This document shows positions 1 to 5,527 of a DNA stretch of 5,527 nucleotides, one piece after another (positions within the stretch are counted from its first letter, which is position 1; each line of letters starts with the position of its first letter). Position numbers and translations under genes: made by a program. The notes under the pieces were generated by a model. The model saw only the letters and a list, made by a program, of their open reading frames with translations. It had not been told where the DNA came from and searched no databases. Origin of the DNA: a bacterium (GTDB taxonomy: Bacteria > Latescibacterota > UBA2968 > UBA8231); the NCBI GenBank assembly GCA_027593305.1, contig JAQCJA010000340.1, positions 1 through 5,527 on the forward strand. Reading direction: 5' to 3'.

Positions 1-28
1 GCCCGACCGGGCAGCGCGAGATATCTGA

Positions 29-564
29 ACCAGCCGGCAGCACGACATTCTCATTCCCAAGAAGTACCGCATCGACACCAACGTGGGCGACACACGTGGA
101 CCAAGCGGCATTTTCCGCGCACTCCGGACGATCCCAACCATGGTGGCCATCGCACGGGACATGGAAGGGCTCTGCCCGAACGCGATCATGCTCAACTACA
201 CGAACCCGATGGCGATGCTGTGTCACGCCATGCAGCGAGAGACTACCATCGTGTTGACCGGACTCCGTCACAGCGTGCAGGGTACTTCGGCCATGATGGC
301 GAACTGGCTTTGGTACAAGCCGGAATCGATCGACTGCGAGTGCGCGGGCGTCAACCACATGGCGTGGATCACGAAATTCGAGCGGAACGGCCGCGACCTC
401 TACCCCCGTCTGCGGAAACTCGTGGCGACGGACAAGGCCGTCTACGAGCACGAGGTCGGCACGCGTTCATCCTGGATCGATACAAGAGCCGTGAAAAGAG
501 CTGGCAGAAGGACGTGAAAGCGTGGCTGATCAACGACACGCCCCTCTCCCAGAAGCGCGGCCCC
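29..564 (+). pseudogene. Broken fragment of a GH4 family glycosidase (alpha-galactosidase/alpha-glucosidase type)
   Basis: GH4 enzymes cleave glycosides by an NAD- and metal-dependent redox mechanism in the cytoplasm. The reading frame at 35-451 carries family landmarks: IPKKY, VGDTRGPSGIFRALRTIP, LNYTNPMAM, HSVQGT and CAGVNHMAW. The metal-binding His of the last motif is present (codon 356-358). The metal-binding Cys, normally in GLCHS, is Arg here (codon 266-268, cgt). The N-terminal Rossmann half is missing: a TGA at 26-28 lies in frame and nothing upstream looks like GH4. After YEHE (about 442-453) the frame continues only as unrelated residues to the stop at 515-517, while a GH4-like C-terminal piece (HAFILDRY...KSW...SQKRGP) resumes in another frame from about 463. 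From family memory, some 40-50 residues including the conserved TESSxHxxEY motif are lost in between. Homology stops after KRGP at 564. The fragment cannot encode a working enzyme as it stands. Family assignment is firm; the exact sugar specificity is not. Confidence 0.82.
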
Positions 565-988
565 GGAGATAGCCATTGCCTTCGAGGATCCTGAAGACCC
601 CCTCGAGAGTCTCGTCCGGGAGGGTGGGTGTCCGCGCCAGCACCCACCCGTACTCTCGGTCGGGGTGACCGACGATGGCCCACCGGTAGTTCTCGTCCAG
701 CCCGATTACCCAGTAAGTGCCCCAGAACGGTCGCCAACCGAAGAAGCTCACGAAGCTCACCTCCAGCTTCGCGTGGCTCTCCGTGTCGACGATCCTCGCA
801 ACGTCCCGGGCTTCGTCCACGCCGCCGCCGTCGACACCGCAGCGGTTCACGACATCGATTTTGCCATCCTCGCGCAGGGCGTAGGTGGCCGTCGTGCCGC
901 GCACACACTGCCTCTGGAAGCGGTTGGGGATCCTGGCGATTTCGTACCACACACCAGCATAGCGCTCCAGATCCACGGCGCCTACCAC
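530..988 (-). CDS. Blc-type lipocalin, C-terminally truncated, start uncertain
   Basis: Bacterial Blc-type lipocalins are small beta-barrels, usually outer-membrane lipoproteins, that bind lipids or other hydrophobic ligands. Counting from the GTG at 988, the protein shows the first-strand motif VDLERYAGVWYEIARIPNRF (GxW at residues 12-14). It also has Cys28 and Cys50 flanking TATYALREDGKIDVVNRC, the KLEVSF strand (74-79), YWVIGLDENY (92-101) and GHPDREYGWVLARTP (107-121). Family resemblance ends at Tyr140; the last 12 residues are antisense to the neighbouring GH4 fragment, so the native tail is lost. The start is doubtful. Homology-like residues (RPAVTV) lie just before the GTG, and the frame is open back to the stop codon of the upstream transglutaminase gene (1051-1049), giving an Ala-rich LGAAAAADIGDLEDE without an ATG or GTG. 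No signal peptide or lipobox is seen. A purine stretch (gagagg) sits about 12 bases before the GTG, too far to be a strong ribosome site. The gene may be non-functional. Confidence 0.78.
   Translation of the reverse strand: MVGAVDLERYAGVWYEIARIPNRFQRQCVRGTTATYALREDGKIDVVNRCGVDGGGVDEARDVARIVDTESHAKLEVSFVSFFGWRPFWGTYWVIGLDENYRWAIVGHPDREYGWVLARTPTLPDETLEGVFRILEGNGYLRGRASGRGACR
564..569. other. Joint between two unrelated truncated genes (rearrangement or assembly chimera)
   Basis: On the plus strand, GH4-like sequence ends with KRGP at 562-564, where relatives continue with a residue such as E or H followed by YA. On the minus strand, lipocalin-like sequence ends with EGNGY, whose Tyr codon is 571-569. 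Relatives continue for about a dozen more residues, but here the frame runs into the antisense of the GH4 fragment (LRGRASGRGACR, stop at 532-530). Both genes therefore lose their 3' ends within the same few bases. No insertion sequence, terminal repeat or tRNA is visible at the joint. That fits a blunt or short-homology join, or an assembly error. Confidence 0.7.
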
Positions 989-1018
989 GGTGACGGCGGG
1001 CCTCTCGTCCTCCAGGTC

Positions 1019-1030
1019 GCCGATATCGGC
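1019..1030. repeat. 12-bp perfect palindrome between the transglutaminase and lipocalin genes
   Basis: The sequence GCCGATATCGGC reads the same on both strands and lies in the 60-base gap between the stop at 1049 and the GTG at 988. It could be an operator half-pair, but it has no loop and no T-run, so it is not a Rho-independent terminator. A palindrome of this size is expected by chance about once in a window of this length, so functional meaning is weak. Confidence 0.25.
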
Positions 1031-1048
1031 TGCGGCGGCTGCGCCCAG

Positions 1049-1924
1049 TTACTCCACGCGCGCCACGTCCACCGATACCTTCAGCCTGTGCTTGCCGCTG
1101 CCGTAGAGCACGCCCTTGAGGGGTGATACATCGGCAAAGTCGCGCCCCCACGCTACCGTCAGATGCTGCTCGCCCGCCATCCTGTCGTTGGTGGGATCGA
1201 ATTCGACCCAACCCAGATCGGGATCAAAGACAGCGAACCAGGCGTGCGAGGCGTCGGCGCCGACAAGCTTCCGTTGTCCGGGGGGTGGCAATGTCTCCAG
1301 ATAGCCGCTGACATAGCGCGCGGGAAGACCCATGCTGCGCAGGCAGGCGATGGCGACGTGGGCGAAGTCCTGACACACGCCCTTGCGGTGTTCCATGACC
1401 TCTGCCAGCGGCGTAGTAACAGCGGTGAATCCGGGCACGTAGGTGTAGTCACGGTGGATGCGGGCCATGAGGTCGTGGGCCACCTCCAGCAAGGGACGAC
1501 CCGGTGGGCAGGAGATTTCGGCGTATTGCCTGGCCGGGGCCGACAACGGCACGAGCGGCGAATCGAGTGCAAAGAGACAGGCCGCGCCACCATCCTGCAG
1601 TCCCCAGTCGGCCCCGTGCGGGCGCGCCTGTTCCCAGCGGCGGCTGCGACTGAGATCGATATTGCGATCAGCCGTCACCTCGACCTCACTTGTGGCGCTG
1701 ACGCGCAGACGGCTGTGGCGCTCCTGGATGGCAAAATAGGTGACACGATTGCCGAAGAAATCACGGCGCTCGCGATACACCTTCGGCTGTGGTTCGATGT
1801 CCAGCTGGGTCGCTTCGCAGTGCTGGTGGGCAGAATCGCGCAGCAGCAACCGCGCCTCGTTGTGACACTGGTCGACCGGGCCGGCATAATCGTATTCTGT
1901 CCGATGGACCACGCGGTACTTCAT
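1049..1924 (-). CDS. Transglutaminase-like cysteine peptidase (COG1305), last gene of the operon
   Basis: This 291-residue protein has the two-part layout of bacterial transglutaminase-like proteins. An N-terminal beta-rich domain begins MKYRVVHRTEYDYAGPV and includes DFFGNRV (residues 55-61). It is followed by a papain-fold core at about residues 150-250. The catalytic triad is intact: Cys184 in KGVCQDFAH, His227 in DASHAWF and Asp243 in EFDPTND. Length is normal for the family. No signal peptide or membrane segment is visible, so it probably acts in the cytoplasm. Family members of this type are usually thought to hydrolyse peptide or amide bonds rather than cross-link proteins. The ATG at 1924-1922 overlaps the TGA of the upstream gene (ATGA). 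A GGAAGAG ribosome site lies five bases before it, so the start is secure. Next to an ATP-grasp/alpha-E protein and DUF2126, it probably trims or transfers the product those proteins make; this is inferred from context, and the substrate is unknown. Confidence 0.93.
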   Translation of the reverse strand: MKYRVVHRTEYDYAGPVDQCHNEARLLLRDSAHQHCEATQLDIEPQPKVYRERRDFFGNRVTYFAIQERHSRLRVSATSEVEVTADRNIDLSRSRRWEQARPHGADWGLQDGGAACLFALDSPLVPLSAPARQYAEISCPPGRPLLEVAHDLMARIHRDYTYVPGFTAVTTPLAEVMEHRKGVCQDFAHVAIACLRSMGLPARYVSGYLETLPPPGQRKLVGADASHAWFAVFDPDLGWVEFDPTNDRMAGEQHLTVAWGRDFADVSPLKGVLYGSGKHRLKVSVDVARVE

Positions 1925-4509
1925 AGTGACTCTTCCATGGCGTTGCCGTAAACCAACGAGCTCGACACCAACTGGCTCGACACCTGTGCATGGCTGAAAT
2001 AGGTGCGGGTCAGGGTCTCGGATGCCGCCATCAGTGCCTGACGCATGCTCTCGAGCAACTGGTCAAGGTCGCGGCGCCTGCCCGTGAGGCCCTCACCTCC
2101 TTCTGCCAGGGCCACAGGATCGATCAGGCGCAGACGCGTGTGTGCTGCCAGTACCAGTCGCTCCTCCTCACTCAGGCGCGTCCCGCGACGGGTGCGTGGC
2201 AGCGCTGCCAGGTGCTCCTGCAATTGGCCAAACTGATAGACCAGGGAACGTGGATTGGTCTCGTCCACCAGGAGCAATTCCAATACGGAGCCCAGTTGCA
2301 GGTAGGAGCGGTATCGGCGTCTGTAGGTAATCAGGCTCTGCTTGGCGAGCAGCACCGCTTCCTGCAGCAGATGTTCCTCGATCAGGTTGGTGCGTCGCAC
2401 AAGGGTGGAGCGCAACAAGTCGATGAGCAACAGACCGCGCTCGATGCGGCGACCGATATCCAGCAGCAACCAGCCCGTTTCACGGGTCATGCTTTCCTTG
2501 TTGAGCCCCGAGAGCGCCAACAGGTCCGTCAGCAGCAGGTCGAGGTCATCCTGCGCCCGCACCGGACTGAGGTTGGGGACGGCCTGGATGCTGGTCCAGT
2601 GCTCCTGAATATCGTCGATGATGCGCCAGGCATCCGTCGACCAGCGGTCGCGGATGGCGTAGGAAGCCCCCTGCAGCGCCTGCAATGTCGTCAACAGGCT
2701 GCTGCCCTTGTCGCTGCCGGTGAATACGACGGCGCGCAGTTCGTGCCAGGGGTGCAACAGACGCTGCTTGCCACCGCGACCGACAAAACCTGGCAGCGTG
2801 CCCGTCAGCCGGGTTACGGCACGCAGCAACTGGTGCAGGCAGGCGACTCCGGTTTCGTCGCCGCTCTCGCCGCCGGTCCCGAGGCGTTCCAGGACCACCC
2901 GCAGCAGGCGCGCCACGCCCTCGGCGCGCTCGGCGTAGCGCCCGACCCAGAACAGATTCTCGCCGGCTCGGCTGGAGAGAATGCCCTCGTCGGCGTGCAT
3001 TTCCAACTCGGCCCCGGGACTCAGCCACAGGCTGATGGAACGCTCGGGTTCCTCGGCCAGCACCCAGGTGTCCTTGCTGATGCCGCCCGCCTGGGTCGCC
3101 ACCACAAAGCTGTCACGGTCGGGCGCCACACGCGTCAGCCCCCCCGGCATGGCCGCGTAGCCGTCGTCATGGGCGACCAGGAAGGCGCGCAGGATGGCGT
3201 GCCGCGGCTCCAGACGATCTTCGACAAGGGTGGGTGCCGTCGAGAATGAGACGCGCTCCTGGCCGACGTAGAGGTGGGGTGCGGCCTCGATACGTCGGCG
3301 CAGGGCGGCCTTTTCGTCATTGCTGAGGTTGGCTCCGAGCATGGATGGGTGTGCGGCACTGCGCCGCGTGTTTTTGATGACGAGCTCTTCCAGGTGGTCG
3401 AGCACGTAGCGCCGCGCACTGTCGTGCCCGCACCACCAGGTGGCGCCGGAAGGCAGCTGCAGTTCCTCGCCGAAGAAGTGTCGGGCGATGCGCGGCAGGA
3501 AGGGCGCCAGGCCGGCATTTTCGAGGGCGCTGCTGCCGAGCGGATTGGCGACAACGACATTGGCCTGGCGCACGGCTTCCAGCAGACCGGCGACGCCACC
3601 CGGCCCGTCGCCGCGCAACTCCAGCGGGTCACAATTGCGGTCCTCGACGCGGCGCAACAGGATATCCACCCGCCGGAGGCCCTCGATCGATTTGAGCCAG
3701 ACACAACCGTCGCGCACGGTCAGATCGCCACCCTGTACCAGGGGATATCCGAGGTAGGAAGCCAGGTAGGCGTGTTCGAAATAGGCCTCATCACGCGGAC
3801 CGGGGGTGAGCAGGGCGATGCGCGGCTGATCTTTGCTCCCGGCGCTGGTGTGCAACTGGTCACGCAGCCTCTGAAAGAAAAAAGACAGGCGGCGGATCTG
3901 GCATTCGTGCGTCAGCTGCGGCAGCAGGCGGCGCAGCGCCGTGCGGTTCTCCAGGGCGTAGCCCGCCCCCAGCGGTGACTGCGTACGGTCGCTCAGGACC
4001 CACATCCGTCCATCCGGTCCGCGTGCCAGGTCGGCGGCGTAGAGCAGCATCCGGCGGTGGGGTATCTGGTCGCAGGGCAACAGGAAGGCGCCGCTGCCGT
4101 AGATCAGTTCGGGTGGCAGCAGACCCGCCGAAATCAGCCGACGCGGACCGTAGAGGTCAGCCAGAACGTGATCCAGGAGCTGTGCCCTCTGGATCAACCC
4201 CTTCTCGATGCGGGCCCATTCGACGTGATCGAAGACCAGCGGGATCAGATCCAGCTCCCAGGGCCGGCTCGGGGTCTGCGGGTCACCGTAGACGTTGTAG
4301 GTAACGCCGTTCTCGCGCAGCAGGCGCCGCCCCTCCAGACGCTGGCGGGCGAGGCTGCCCGGACCCAGTCGATCCAGGCCCTGCATCAGCTGGGCCCAGT
4401 GGGGTCGGACCTGCCCGCCCGCCCACATTTCATCGTTTGCCGTCAGCTGTGCGGCATAGGTCTGCAGGTCGAAGCCCGTCTCGGCGCTCCTTCGGTTGTC
4501 CAGGCTCAT
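1921..4509 (-). CDS. Fused circularly permuted ATP-grasp (COG2308) and alpha-E/DUF403 (COG2307) protein
   Basis: This 862-residue protein joins two domains that are often separate adjacent genes. Residues about 60-485 are the circularly permuted ATP-grasp domain. Its landmarks are ENGVTYNVYGDP (66-77), RPWELDLIPL (82-91), ADLYGPRRL (117-125), SDRTQSPLGAGYALENR (173-189), LLTPGPRDEAYFEHAYLASY (233-252), GGDLTVRDG (260-268), TWWCG (357-361), LVIKN (376-380; Lys379 is a candidate nucleotide-binding residue), MPGGLTRVA (454-462) and GGISKDTWVL (475-484). Residues about 511-855 are the helical alpha-E domain, starting SSRAGENLFWVGRYAERAE. ATP-grasp enzymes form amide bonds through acyl-phosphates, so a peptide or amide ligase role is predicted; the role of alpha-E is unknown. 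I chose the ATG at 4509 because it follows the upstream stop by one base (TGATATG) and family homology begins shortly after it. A longer open frame to 4629 lies entirely within the upstream gene and is not family-like. No good ribosome site precedes the ATG, which suggests coupling. The protein looks soluble. Confidence 0.93.
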   Translation of the reverse strand: MSLDNRRSAETGFDLQTYAAQLTANDEMWAGGQVRPHWAQLMQGLDRLGPGSLARQRLEGRRLLRENGVTYNVYGDPQTPSRPWELDLIPLVFDHVEWARIEKGLIQRAQLLDHVLADLYGPRRLISAGLLPPELIYGSGAFLLPCDQIPHRRMLLYAADLARGPDGRMWVLSDRTQSPLGAGYALENRTALRRLLPQLTHECQIRRLSFFFQRLRDQLHTSAGSKDQPRIALLTPGPRDEAYFEHAYLASYLGYPLVQGGDLTVRDGCVWLKSIEGLRRVDILLRRVEDRNCDPLELRGDGPGGVAGLLEAVRQANVVVANPLGSSALENAGLAPFLPRIARHFFGEELQLPSGATWWCGHDSARRYVLDHLEELVIKNTRRSAAHPSMLGANLSNDEKAALRRRIEAAPHLYVGQERVSFSTAPTLVEDRLEPRHAILRAFLVAHDDGYAAMPGGLTRVAPDRDSFVVATQAGGISKDTWVLAEEPERSISLWLSPGAELEMHADEGILSSRAGENLFWVGRYAERAEGVARLLRVVLERLGTGGESGDETGVACLHQLLRAVTRLTGTLPGFVGRGGKQRLLHPWHELRAVVFTGSDKGSSLLTTLQALQGASYAIRDRWSTDAWRIIDDIQEHWTSIQAVPNLSPVRAQDDLDLLLTDLLALSGLNKESMTRETGWLLLDIGRRIERGLLLIDLLRSTLVRRTNLIEEHLLQEAVLLAKQSLITYRRRYRSYLQLGSVLELLLVDETNPRSLVYQFGQLQEHLAALPRTRRGTRLSEEERLVLAAHTRLRLIDPVALAEGGEGLTGRRRDLDQLLESMRQALMAASETLTRTYFSHAQVSSQLVSSSLVYGNAMEESL
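1930..1936 (-). promoter_or_regulatory. Ribosome binding site of the transglutaminase gene
   Basis: GGAAGAG on the minus strand lies five bases before the ATG at 1924. It sits inside the last codons of the upstream ATP-grasp/alpha-E gene (MEESL). Together with the ATGA overlap it supports this start and suggests translational coupling. Confidence 0.6.
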
Positions 4510-4510
4510 A

Positions 4511-5527
4511 TCAGGGCTTGCGCCGGGCCGCCGAATGCTGCCGCAGGTCCAGGGTGTAGGGGTAGTCTTCGTCGATCTCTTCTTCCGGCGGCAATGCCAC
4601 CGGTCCGGGGGTCGTGCCAGCAGGGGCAAACTCTCCCCTGGCGGGGGCGGTGTACGTCACGGGCGCATAGATCGTTCCCGGCGTGTGTCCCTGATCCCAG
4701 AACAGCGCCATACGCCGCGCCTCGGCCTCGTACGCGTTGACTGGCAGCGCGTCGTAGTTGCGCCCGCCCGGATGGCCCACGTGGTAGGTGCAGCCACCGA
4801 CGGCGCGGCCGTTCCAGGTATCGATCAGGTCGAAGACCAGTGGCGTATGTACGCCGATGGTAGGGTGCAGCGCCGAAGGAGGTTGCCAGGCGCGGTAGCG
4901 CACGCCGGTGACATACTGACCGCCCGTCGGCGTGGCGTGCAGTGGCAGGCGGGCGCCGTTGCAGGTGAGCAGGTAACGGGAGTCCGTCAGTCCCGTGACC
5001 CTGACCTGCAGACGCTCGATCGACGAGTCGACGAAGCGCGCCGTGCCGGCGGCGGTGGTCTCTTCGCCGAGCACGTGCCACGGTTCGATGGCGAGGCGCA
5101 GTTCGATTTCCAATGCCCCCACCTGCACCGAGCCATAGCGCGGGAAACGAAACTCGATGAACGGGTCGAACAGTGACATGTGGAAGTCGTAACCGGCGCG
5201 TTGGAGATCTTCGACGACGTCCTGCATATCGGCACGCACGTAGTGGGGCAGCATGAAACGGTCATGCAGTTGTGTGCCCCAACGCACGAGCTTGTGGTGA
5301 TAGGGCTTCTTCCAGAACATGGCGATCAGCGCGCGCAGCAGCAGCATCTGCACGAGGCTCATACGTGCATGCGGCGGCATCTCGAAGGCGCGAAACTCAA
5401 GCAGGCCCAGGCGACCCGACTGTGAATCGGGGGAATAGAGTTTGTCGATGCAGAACTCGGCGCGGTGCGTATTGCCCGTCAGATCGACGAGCAGATGCCG
5501 CAGCAGGCGGTCGACCAGCCAGGGCTG
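4511..5527 (-). CDS. DUF2126 (COG4196) protein, C-terminal part, 5' end outside the window
   Basis: The frame is open from the right edge of the window to the TGA at 4513-4511, giving the last 338 residues of a protein that in relatives is about 1,100 long with an N-terminal transglutaminase-like domain. That domain lies outside this window. Counting from the window edge, typical DUF2126 segments are LTGNTHRAEFCIDKLYSPD (16-34), GRLGLLEFRAFEMPPHARMS (38-57), FDPFIEFRFPRYG (120-132), HPTIGVHTPLVFDLIDTWN (221-239), YHVGHPGGRNYDALPVNAYE (248-267) and GHTPGTIYAP (280-289). A Pro/acidic linker (about 294-322) leads to the end, YPYTLDLRQHSAARRKP. The ATG at 5380 is internal: the residues before it match the family. 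DUF2126 has been proposed to be a glutamine-synthetase-like amide ligase; that is a published prediction rather than something visible here. It is the first of the three operon genes seen, so the promoter is to the right of the window. Confidence 0.92.
   Translation of the reverse strand, partial: QPWLVDRLLRHLLVDLTGNTHRAEFCIDKLYSPDSQSGRLGLLEFRAFEMPPHARMSLVQMLLLRALIAMFWKKPYHHKLVRWGTQLHDRFMLPHYVRADMQDVVEDLQRAGYDFHMSLFDPFIEFRFPRYGSVQVGALEIELRLAIEPWHVLGEETTAAGTARFVDSSIERLQVRVTGLTDSRYLLTCNGARLPLHATPTGGQYVTGVRYRAWQPPSALHPTIGVHTPLVFDLIDTWNGRAVGGCTYHVGHPGGRNYDALPVNAYEAEARRMALFWDQGHTPGTIYAPVTYTAPARGEFAPAGTTPGPVALPPEEEIDEDYPYTLDLRQHSAARRKP

Noticed and set aside
1..34. Possible continuation of GH4 upstream of the in-frame stop
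   Set aside because: None of the three plus-strand frames gives recognisable GH4 residues in this short edge, so nothing can be assigned there.
743..760. Tandem 9-base repeat (gaagctcac twice) in the lipocalin
   Set aside because: It encodes VSFVSF on the minus strand at a beta-strand where similar residues are usual. Two copies of nine bases are probably chance.
989..1048. Rho-independent terminator after the transglutaminase gene
   Set aside because: The gap holds a loop-less palindrome and GC-rich sequence but no hairpin followed by a T-run on the minus strand.
369..1211. 280-codon minus-strand open frame
   Set aside because: It spans the lipocalin and the end of the transglutaminase gene in another frame, is very Arg-rich and shows no family motif.
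1163..3978. Long plus-strand open frames (1163-1951, 1990-3249, 3274-3978)
   Set aside because: They are antisense to the transglutaminase and ATP-grasp/alpha-E genes, whose protein motifs are unambiguous. Their translations are Gln/Ala/Arg-rich with no recognisable motif, as expected from GC-rich antisense sequence.
4510..4629. 40-codon N-terminal extension of the ATP-grasp/alpha-E protein
   Set aside because: It lies wholly inside the DUF2126 coding region, is Arg/Pro-rich and is not family-like. The ATG at 4509 has the expected operon junction.
4057..5176. Plus-strand open frames over the DUF2126 gene
   Set aside because: They overlap well-conserved DUF2126 sequence on the opposite strand and have low-complexity translations without motifs.
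1..5527. CRISPR array, tRNA, rRNA or insertion sequence
   Set aside because: No spaced direct repeats, tRNA-like cloverleaf, rRNA core sequence, transposase motif or terminal inverted repeats were recognised by reading. The window is almost wholly coding.

Overview
The window is GC-rich and gene-dense. Three minus-strand genes with stop/start junctions of a few bases or less fill most of it. The protein families point to a proteobacterium, probably gammaproteobacterial or similar; this is an inference from family composition and GC-rich codon use, and no rRNA or marker gene is present to confirm it.

Region A (about 29-564, plus strand) is a damaged fragment of a glycoside hydrolase family 4 (GH4, alpha-galactosidase/alpha-glucosidase type) gene. 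It has an in-frame stop near its left edge. The conserved metal-ligand Cys is replaced by Arg. There is an internal deletion with a frameshift around 453-465, and homology ends abruptly at about 564.

Region B (530-988, minus strand) is a Blc-type lipocalin. Its recognisable C-terminus also ends abruptly, at about 569. The two gene fragments face each other and both lose homology within a few bases. Positions 564-569 are therefore a joint, either a real rearrangement or an assembly chimera. The lipocalin's own start is unclear and no signal peptide is visible.

Region C (1049-5527, minus strand, transcribed right to left) is a compact operon. Its order is a DUF2126 (COG4196) protein whose 5' part lies beyond the window, then a fusion of a circularly permuted ATP-grasp domain with an alpha-E (DUF403) domain, then a transglutaminase-like cysteine peptidase with an intact Cys-His-Asp triad. 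The first two genes are separated by one base and the next two overlap by four (ATGA), so translation is probably coupled. Comparative genomics has predicted that this gene set makes and processes a peptide or amide-linked product: ATP-grasp and DUF2126 as ligases, the transglutaminase-like protein as a peptidase or amidase. To my knowledge the substrate and product are not known. The operon promoter must lie to the right of the window, and no convincing terminator is visible after the transglutaminase gene. The lipocalin follows on the same strand after 60 bases and could be co-transcribed.
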